NCBI GenBank assembly: GCA_009760855.2
Contig: WPIO01000136.1
Location: forward strand, 205,001-269,000
DNA length: 64,000 bases
Source: Cristatella mucedo
Lineage: Eukaryota; Bryozoa; Phylactolaemata; Cristatellidae
Reading direction: 5' to 3'
Shown here: in pieces, positions 56,531-64,000 of the stretch
Layout of the letters: each line of letters begins with the position of its first letter
Position numbering within the stretch: position 1 is the first letter of the stretch
Notes under the pieces: generated by a model
The model's input: only the letters and a program-made list of their open reading frames with translations
Database searches by the model: none
Told to the model about the DNA's origin: nothing
Program-made: the position numbers and the translations under genes

Positions 56531-57894
56531 CTGAAATGGTAGACGCTCTGGGTCAGCGACGGTAAAATTAAATTAAAAATTTGAGGAAAACGTCTGGCTT
56601 TATAGGCTGAAAGCTGTTTGGAGGCGTTCTGCCGGTCGGGTCATGCCTTCGTTCCCTCCCGTATCAAAGAGCGCCGGCGGCTCGCTTCTGCTCCAAACCA
56701 AAGCCCGCGGCACAGTGCAAAGAGCAGCACTCCCTTCCGCTATTGAGAAGGTAAAAACCGAATCCTCAGCGTGAGGCTTCGGACAGAGTAACATCGGCGC
56801 CTGCTCTAGGAGAAGCCACTTTGTCCTAATCAATCGCTGGCACTACATCCATCACTTGTGGGCTGATTTCAGCATGGACGCAGCGAGGTCCCATTCTAGC
56901 TCGCGTTCGTCGGATACTAATCGATAGCTATCGATGACTATACGACGAACTCGGGCATTTTAGATCGCCAGCTTTAGCTGGCTGCTGACGAGCAGTTTTA
57001 AGAGTACCGCCGCAGGCGTGATGAAGTGCAACAAGTGAGATGTGTAGGCAAGTAGTTAACAACGAGCTGAGAAAATTCGTGGGTGCACTTGTTGTACGAC
57101 TAGTGCAACAAGTTGCAACAAAACGTGTGCAGGAAGAGTGTTGCTATTGGCGTCTCGAGCTGTAGTACGAACGTCCACGGGGTTGCCATATCCAACTCAA
57201 AGAGATGTACAAGCAGCTCTCAGCATATCGACCGCACGAAAGCCACATTAATTCGTACGTCCGTTGGCCAGGCACCCGTGCTGATGTGATGGCGACAGTG
57301 TGCGATTGCAGGGCCAACCCCTTGCATAATAACCCACAACCAGTCACTCACTCAGACCGGTGGCAGAGACACAGGCAATCCTGGCACCATTCTCACGTGG
57401 ACTAAACCAGGCCCACCAAAGGGCATATGATATCAGTGACATCCAATACACGGGCCCAATTAATAGATGCCCGCATTCTATAGGCCACTCTACCGCCCAA
57501 CGACTATCGACAAGTTAATAAAACCTTCGCCATCCGAGGGTTTCCGACTCTATTAGTTACGGCCGATAGTACCTGCTCTACGCGGGAGGCATTGAAGTGA
57601 TTCTGAATGATCAATCGAATCAATCACTTTGCGAGTCTTGCACATGATCCCATCAACAAGCGAAAAGCCAAAGCGAAAGGCCAAGCGAAAAGAGCAGATG
57701 ATGCAGATGATAAATTTATGTCGGAGGAAATCCAGATGCAACGTAGAAAACCCAGTGGCACCTCCAAGTGGCCTATCGAGTGAGAGACTGACTACAACAT
57801 TCCAAGCACCTGAACGGCTGGTCCTTCGTCAGAATACGCCGACCGCGTATTCGATCAGACCTCACACGTCCAACGGTCCAGACAAGATGCGCTC

Positions 57895-58040
57895 ATGCCG
57901 AGCTGGTTTAGTCCAGCGGTTAATGGTGCTCGCCCCGACCGAGGTCAGGCTGAGGTCGTGGGCTCGAGCCCCGAGGCATATGTAAAGCGCCTGAAAAGAG
58001 ATTAAGTTCTCTTGGGGCGCTATACCAGCGGATTATATTA
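57895..58040 (+). mobile_element. tRNA-derived SINE, family S1, with LINE-like tail
   Basis: tRNA-like head with an A-box region (TGGTTTAGTCCAGCGGTTAA) and B box (GTGGGCTCGAGCCCC). It runs directly into GTAAAGCGCCTGAAAAGAG and TTCTCTTGGGGCGCTATA, the stem-loop tail shared with LINE A. Full-length copy. Confidence 0.85.
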
Positions 58041-59639
58041 TATATTGATATATCGCTCGCCAAAAGGACTCGGCTGCATCATGCACTGCATGCATTCTGC
58101 ACCAGCACGGCTCCGGGTCGGAAGTCGGACATTCTGCGGAGCATTACATTTTCAGGGCTCGGCATGGGATGGCGATGGCAATCGGTCTCACTGGGCTGGA
58201 CCGAACTCTGCAGCGACCCCGAGATGGACGCATCCAACGTCAGCATCAAGGTCACTTGCAAAATGAAGAAATCAGTAAAGTGAGCGTCTCATCTTCTGAA
58301 CCAAAATAAATGGGAAGAACGGCAACAGAAAACCTAATGCGAATGTACGTGAAGTGTCACTTATATGCACCAGTGCCTCGGGCACTCGGCTCCTCGTGGA
58401 TTATTAAGTCGAGAGCAGACTGCTTCGCTCCACTTGCTACCGGTCTAATAGCGTCAACCAATGCGTTGAGTGTCGGAGATCTTCCAAAATGAGCGTTACT
58501 TTTCGCTTACTGTGCATGCGCTCATTACGCTCATTCACAATGCTCATAATGATGCTCGCAACGCATTCAATTCATGATTGAAATCGATCAGGATCCTGCT
58601 AGACTTTCATGTAAACTGCATGCCACCACTAGGTAGCTATGGTTTTTGCATCCTGGGCTAAGCAGATTTCGAAGAGCATGAAGCTTACTGAGCAAAGTAC
58701 CGTAGACCAAGTAAAGTGTTTGGAAAGTAATTCGTTACCGCAGGGCGGATCCACCAAAAGCTTCAGCTTCAGGAAGAGGAGGTCTCGGAAATAGGGCGTC
58801 GAAGGCACGATGCACGAGCACGATGTTTCTCTGCAGCTTCTAAGCTTACTGTTCATTCGTTGACTGGAGCCAAAGCAGTTCAGTCCGAATCGTGCTGCAT
58901 TCATAATACTAAAGATAATAGCAAGTCTTGTGCATTGGATCCAAATAAATACAAATCTCTACCCACATGCATTACAACTTGCTGCAAAAGAAGCAATTTA
59001 TGGATTTTAAGCTTTTCTTCAAAGCAATTTGCTCCGTCCTCACGCAGATCCCGAAGTCGTGCACATTGAGCACGCCACCGCACCGTCAATTCTTTTGGAA
59101 ACCTTATGAAATATTTTTGCGATCAGGAAGACAGACCCCGAATACGGTGCCGACGGCGCTTAAGAAACTCGTAAGTTCGGTTGCCAGTCGTCGAAGCAGG
59201 GTGAGCATCACTCAGGAATGGGCTGTCGAGCTTTCATGATATCTCATCGGGCGCGATGCTTCCGGGTGGTCGAATTACAAGAAGAGACATGTCAGCCCCT
59301 GGGCAGCTGCTTGCGGCTTATTTGTGCGGCGGCAGAAAGCAATCCGCCGCAAGCCACTCTAATTAGGCTAACGTCGACCAGACATTAGCGTTGCCGAGCT
59401 CAAATTTTGCACCGATATTGTAGTACACGTTCGATTTTGTCTATCCACCGAATTTTACGTCGCTTCGCCCACGCTCAATTATGCAAACGAGCTTCGACGC
59501 CGGACACCTGTACCGAAATCCAACGCAATCTATTCTACTTACCATCAAATCCAACCCAAATCACCTCGCACAGCTCCAAAGAGTTTGGAAAGCATCGTTT
59601 TTGCTGTATATTAAAGTGCACCATGCTTTGTGCACAGCC
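58041..59639. other. No recognised gene
   Basis: Short frames only; no repeat identified. Confidence 0.35.
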
Positions 59640-60480
59640 ACGCAAAATAAAAATAATTGTGAATCCTCGCACTGTGGCAATGGGCGGCAATCGCCAGAAT
59701 TGATCTGGGAAACTATCTCAATTCAATATATTCCACCGCAAATCATCCTCAAATCACTATCGCGAAGCTCTAATTGACATTGCATATAGGACCAGACTCA
59801 GTTCAAAGTGCACCCAACAAATTTCGTTCCATTGTGCACACGCGTTCTCATGCAATGAATTGCAATCGACTGCAACGGCCAGGTCCCATACCGCAATCCA
59901 CCTCAGTCCGCCGAAATCCGCCGAAATCCGGTGCAATCCTCAGCACAGCGACCAAAATGCGTACGCCAGAAGCTCTAGTTATGATTGCATGCTGCTCTAT
60001 TCTTCGGTTATTGTGTACTCGCATAACTTCACTGTAATTGCCTCGACCATTCTGCAGCAATTCACTGCAATCGATTGCAACTGCCCGAGCCAGTACGTCA
60101 ATCCACCGAAATCCGCTGCAAAACGACCAAAAATACGTACACTTTAAGCTCTAATAGTGATTGCACGTTGCTCTAATTCTTTTTATTATTGTGTAATCAC
60201 ACAATTTCACTAAAATTGCCTCGACTATTAGGCATCAATGCACTGCAATTGACCGCTGTGACCCGGGTCAATACTGAAACCTTAAGCAATCTGATGCAAA
60301 ATGCCCTGAAATCAGTTTCGCAATGCTCCGATTTTGAATGCATGTTACAAAGCACACTGAATAAAGTCAACCACATCATTATAAGCAATTGCGATCCTAC
60401 AATCTCGGGCAATGCATGGCATTCTACGGCAATGGCTCGGCTCGAAGCAGCAGTCCACTACAATCCGTGGTAAGTCGACC
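59640..60480. repeat. Diverged satellite-like block, ~190-base period
   Basis: Words recur in the same order: CACTGCAATCGATTGCAAC-type start, then CCGCCGAAATCC, CGACCAAAA-TACGTAC, AAGCTCTA, GATTGCA-GCTGCTCTA, TTATTGTGTA, TTCACT, AATTGCCTCGACTATT. The two clearest units start near 59858 and 60058; weaker ones flank them. Confidence 0.7.
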
Positions 60481-61500
60481 ACAAATTTGCTGCACGAAGT
60501 GCCAAATGTCATCGCATTTCACATTTCTCTGTGCTAGAAGTGAAAATTTAGGACTTTCAAGCTATTTTGCACGTTAATTGTCAACAATGCGAACATCGTT
60601 TGGATTGCTGTGGATCGAGGAAATTCATTGAGCCAGTAGAAAAGCCTAAGCGGCTACCATCTTGAAGCGCTGCCGTTACGTCACGAAGCCACGAAGACAG
60701 ATCGACTGTTTCAGTTGAGAGTTTCCAAAGCCCACTCCATACTACAGCGGCGAAAGATCAGTATTCGATTGCCAATTGTCTTCAGATGAGGTAGAAAATA
60801 AAAGCCACAGGTTATATTAGCTGGATATTGAGGGATTTAGTAGCTCAGTGTAAGGAAAGCTGAAAACGACGAGTCTCAATCGGCTGTTAGAAAAACAGTC
60901 AAGATTCGTGGCGTAATTACGGCCGAATTTCGCTGTCAATGACCTGAAGAACACCAGCATGTGGCCAACAGTCTTTTAAAAAGGTGGACTGCTGCTTCCT
61001 AGCCCTCGACACGGCTGATAATGCAATGGCAGCTCAGTCGGACGCTAAGAGACACTTATGGTAGGCCGCGTAGCTCAACGCACTTACTCGTACTGAATCG
61101 AGAAGGAGGCGAGAAAGATAGTGAATCTGGGAGCCTGCTGAGTGGAAGAGCATTTCCGCACGAGCCTCGAGATTGAGAGTGAATACAAATTCAGTAGCGC
61201 TGTATAGATGCAGCTGAATTACTTGGATTTATAAACTCGCCGAGCAGCTTCGCTTGGCGTAGAAACGTGACAGCTGAGGCACGACCACGTGAGAGCCTGC
61301 AGCGGCTAGCAATGAGCGGAGCAGCTAGAAGCCGCGTGAGAATCGGGAAAGCTAGCTGCTGACTCAGGCAACCGGGACTCAGAGAACCGGGTGACTGGGT
61401 TCGCACTCCGCAAGCCAGCTTCGCACTTTGCTGAATTCCCAATCAATTGAGCGAAGTGCGCCGGACAGCCGAGATCGCTCTTCGCCTTACTAATATATTA
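60481..61500. other. No recognised gene
   Basis: No repeat or coding signal that I can support. Confidence 0.35.
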
Positions 61501-61792
61501 TTAGCATTTATAGTAATACCGATCTCCCAGATCATCTTGTAGTCTTGCGAATTCTTCATTATTCTCAACCTTCTCAAACAAGTATGCAGTATGGCAAGTC
61601 CATGGAAACAAGCAAATGTGTCCACGAACGGTATTCTGACCATATAATCTGAGATATCGATGCAAGGTAATATCGGATGCCCTGTTGTGCCTCCTCAGCA
61701 CAATATGTCACGTGTTTAAAGCAAATATCTCTGACTTGCTTTTGTTCGAGATAAAGCGCAACTTTTTCATTCTGCTCCTGTATCTCCTTCAT
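61501..61792 (-). CDS. Unrecognised small coding-like region, frame change
   Basis: The minus-strand frame 61792-61574 reads MKEIQEQNEKVALYLEQKQV and DICFKHVTYCAEEAQQGIRYY. An overlapping frame, 61701-61501, ends YLFEKVENNEEFARLQDDLG. Both have the Glu/Lys/Gln-rich, non-repetitive look of real protein, but a frame change near 61600 would be needed to read them as one. An in-frame TGA lies just upstream of the ATG. Family unknown. Confidence 0.25.
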
Positions 61793-62337
61793 AGTTCATA
61801 CCCACGATAGCTGAATTTACGTACTTACTTGCAGCTCTTTTTCAATTAATAAATGCAGCCTACTCAGGCCAGTGCCACCTAGCGTCCTGAAGCTCAATGC
61901 TTGAAGTGAAACCTTTGATATTATTGCTAGAGATCGGTTAAGGGAATAGAGCTATGTCTGGGGTTCAATTCTGGCTTTTGAGATCAAAGAAGCTACACTA
62001 GAGCTATGTGTCAGCGGATGAACAGATATCGTATATGCTCCTTCACAACTCGCACCAAACATTATAGACGGGCCACTTCAACTTCATTAAAATTTCTGCC
62101 AAATAGGATGAATCAGATATAGCAGATTTCTATCAATTAAGGTCCAGAGTCCGCTCCTTCTGCTCCTCTTAAGAGTTTCCAATTTTACGTGTAGTTACAG
62201 CAATATTGGTCAGTCTGTCATATTGCAAGAATATATCGGCACCGCAGTCTGGAGTGTTTGATGCCATAGCAAATGAAGAAGTCAAATTTGATCACAGATG
62301 TATAAGCCACTTCATTTGGCAGCTTACTAGCGATGTT
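61793..62337. other. No recognised gene
   Basis: AT-rich, no supported feature. Confidence 0.35.
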
Positions 62338-62498
62338 ATTGCCGTACTGGCGGAACCAGGGTGTAGGTGTTTCGCTATTCCTCCCCCCCCCCTACGGACA
62401 GGAGGAAGTACCTATATCTTAGGGAAAATTTCACCCGACCAACCTAAACCTTTGCCGTAAGCTGAAAATCCTGGCTTCGCCCCTGCATACCGGCATAC
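62338..62498. mobile_element. Possible MITE
   Basis: Left end GCCGTACTGGCGGAACCAGG; right end, reversed, GCCGGTATGCAGGGGCGAAGC then CAGGAT. The ends are imperfect inverted repeats, with a C-run (62383-62392) inside. No target duplication was identified. Confidence 0.35.
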
Positions 62499-62679
62499 AT
62501 AAAATGGAAAGTGAGCTCAACGGAAATAAATTCAAAAACTGAAGAATTAAGCTTACAAATGTGCAGCACAGCTAGTAAAACAACCAGTGTGGTTTAGTCA
62601 TTAGGCACTCATATGTGAAAGCACTTGTATAGCTTCTTAAGTGACCATGGCTTGTGCTGATTAAATTTTAATTTTAATT

Positions 62680-62835
62680 TAAATCCTAGCTACTTAAACA
62701 GCCTCTTTTTGTATAGCGACAGAGGAGCCTTTACGGCTATCACCACCGCTTGCAGTGGCGATAAAGGATCGCTCACCGCAGGAATCGAACCCACGAGCTC
62801 GGGACCGATGTCGTGAAAGCAACCGCCTTACTAGA
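62680..62835 (-). mobile_element. tRNA-derived SINE, family S2
   Basis: The minus strand reads TAAGGCGGTTGCTTTC, then CTCGTGGGTTCGATTCCTG (B box), then the S2 body with the TATACAAAAAGAGGCTG motif. Confidence 0.82.
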
Positions 62836-63399
62836 GTAGATCAAAAATACAAAAATAACCCCAATCTTAGACACTGGTAGCATGGACGCTTAGCAATAAC
62901 GTAGACATTGTAAACGGAAAGAAAGAATTTGTATTCCAATGGCAGATTATTCTTGAATCAGTGAACAGGAAAAATCTGACGTTAGGAATGCATACAGCTA
63001 TTTATGGTGGGCAGCACCAATCTATGCATCTGTAGCCGATGATTTTACGTGCCGTACCTAAAAGGTTGGTACAAATCCTATAGATACAGTTCAAGATAAC
63101 ATGATGTCACGAGAGATGTTTTGGAGGATGTATAGAGGGAGTAGTGCTTGGGAAAGAAGATGAAAATTTCGTGTCACAGGGATGCATGACTCTCCGATCT
63201 TTTCTATCTTGCCTAAAAAAATTTAAGAAAAGTGAATAGCTCTATCTCCGCGAGGATCGCTGGATGAAGTGCGAGTCTCAGGTTGGTCAGCATAAGGATT
63301 TTTGGATTTTGCACTTAACATTCAACTATATCCTACTATACCCTTACAGAAGCTATGCTTTGGCCATAGTCAGGACAGATTAATGCGATCTAAACAAAA
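62836..63399. other. No feature seen
   Basis: AT-rich DNA between two S2 SINE copies. Confidence 0.4.
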
Positions 63400-63575
63400 A
63401 TGCTAGCTGATTTAAAAGCCTCCCTTTGTATAGCGACGGAAGAGCCTTTACGGCTATCACCACCGATTGCAGTGGCGATAAAGGATTGCCCACTGCAGGA
63501 TTCAAACCCACGATCTCGGAGCCGAGGTCGTGAAGAGCAACCGCCGTACCTAGTGAGCCATTACGGCTCGCCGTT
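63400..63575 (-). mobile_element. tRNA-derived SINE, family S2
   Basis: The minus strand starts GCGAGCCGTAATGGCTCAC, then TAGGTACGGCGGTTGCTC, B-box-like GTGGGTTTGAATCCTG, and ends TTAAATCAGCTAGC. Head and body are complete; there is no LINE tail. Confidence 0.85.
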
Positions 63576-64000
63576 GTCCCCACATTTCCATCAATAGACA
63601 GTAGTTTGTCCCGATTTTTTTATAGCTGCAAGTTTATGCTTAATAGCCTTAGCTAGCTTAATGTTTTGCCTTTAAGCTTAGGGCAGCTGTACAACGGCCA
63701 AGGCCAAGCCTAGGTCAGCGGAGCAAAATCCTCCAGAACAAAAGCTAGCTTCGTGCTGTAGGTCCATCAGCGAGGAAAGCTGAATAGCAGCCTGCAGCAT
63801 AGTAGCAGGTTGCTGGTAGACCCTGTGACTGTCGATCATACGCGAAACTGTCTGGCTTTTTCAGTCACAGACGTCCTGTCACGATGACTTTGTGCTATTG
63901 CATTAAATTCTAGCCTAAATGTGTTTGTTACTTAGTGAACATGTGCAATTTTAAAGTCAGTTAAGGGAGTCTTTCAGAATTTAAGCAAGACTCTTCACGG
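63576..64000. other. No feature seen
   Basis: No frame, repeat or splice pair supported up to the window end. Confidence 0.4.

Larger units (their letters stand above)
54187..57894. other. No recognised gene
   Basis: Contains a 14-bp perfect hairpin (54917-54949), an (ATT)n run near 55307-55330, a TA-rich patch (56300-56360) and the LINE tail at 56460-56530. Several GC-biased frames show no domain. Confidence 0.4.

Noticed and set aside
57895-57980. Genuine tRNA gene
   Set aside because: A- and B-box-like words are present, but the cloverleaf is poor and the sequence runs straight into a LINE-type tail; it is a SINE head. The same holds for the S2 copies.

Overview
The window looks like nuclear DNA of an invertebrate animal. 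It has intron-bearing genes, two clear animal protein families, many 5'-truncated non-LTR retrotransposons (LINEs), tRNA-derived SINEs, a small DNA transposon and abundant microsatellites. I cannot name the species. All alignments were made by eye, so boundaries of diverged repeats are good to about 10-30 bases. Splice-site positions were read base by base.

Two genes can be supported. (1) A TASK-type two-pore-domain potassium channel (KCNK3/KCNK9-like) lies on the minus strand as two coding exons, 43087-43369 and 28929-30196. They are separated by a 12.9 kb intron that splits the first selectivity-filter glycine codon. The 516-residue product matches human TASK-1 position by position through residue 248 (N53, GYG-H98, the 243-248 X-gate). 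It has a long low-complexity tail ending in KRLSV, a match to the TASK 14-3-3 motif. (2) On the plus strand at 11215-13167 lies part of a secreted or surface protein: a Thr/Pro-rich mucin-like exon built from about 37 copies of a 15-base unit, a 30-base microexon, and an exon for an F5/8C-like (fucolectin/FTP) lectin fold. All three join in phase 1, the pattern of shuffled extracellular modules. The first and last exons of this gene were not found. A few other stretches (19706-20658, 37650-38246, 51538-51861, 61501-61792) look partly protein-like but are broken or unrecognised.

Layout. 1-11200: AT-rich DNA with a perfect 23-bp hairpin, a GC-rich repeat copy and a diverged 1.3 kb tandem duplication. 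11200-13200: mucin/lectin gene. 13200-22200: mostly non-coding, with a SINE, a LINE fragment and a possible coiled-coil pseudogene. 22190-25640: LINE with endonuclease and reverse transcriptase parts, interrupted by a SINE and by a 756-bp DNA transposon that entered the YxDD motif with a 9-bp target duplication and carries degenerate TTTAGGG repeats. 26300-27150: dispersed repeat with a LINE fragment. 27150-45600: potassium channel gene, with LINE fragments, an inverted repeat pair and a pure (CTG)32 tract in its intron, and a GC-rich upstream flank with a 12-bp minisatellite. 45600-64000: no recognised gene; LINE and SINE copies, long (TA)n, (GA)n and (CTC)n tracts, a diverged satellite-like block and a possible MITE.

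The mobile elements are related. One LINE group supplies a short 3' stem-loop tail with (ATT)n ends that also ends two tRNA-derived SINE families, consistent with SINEs borrowing LINE machinery. No bacterial genes, CRISPR arrays, rRNA genes or intact tRNA genes were seen.
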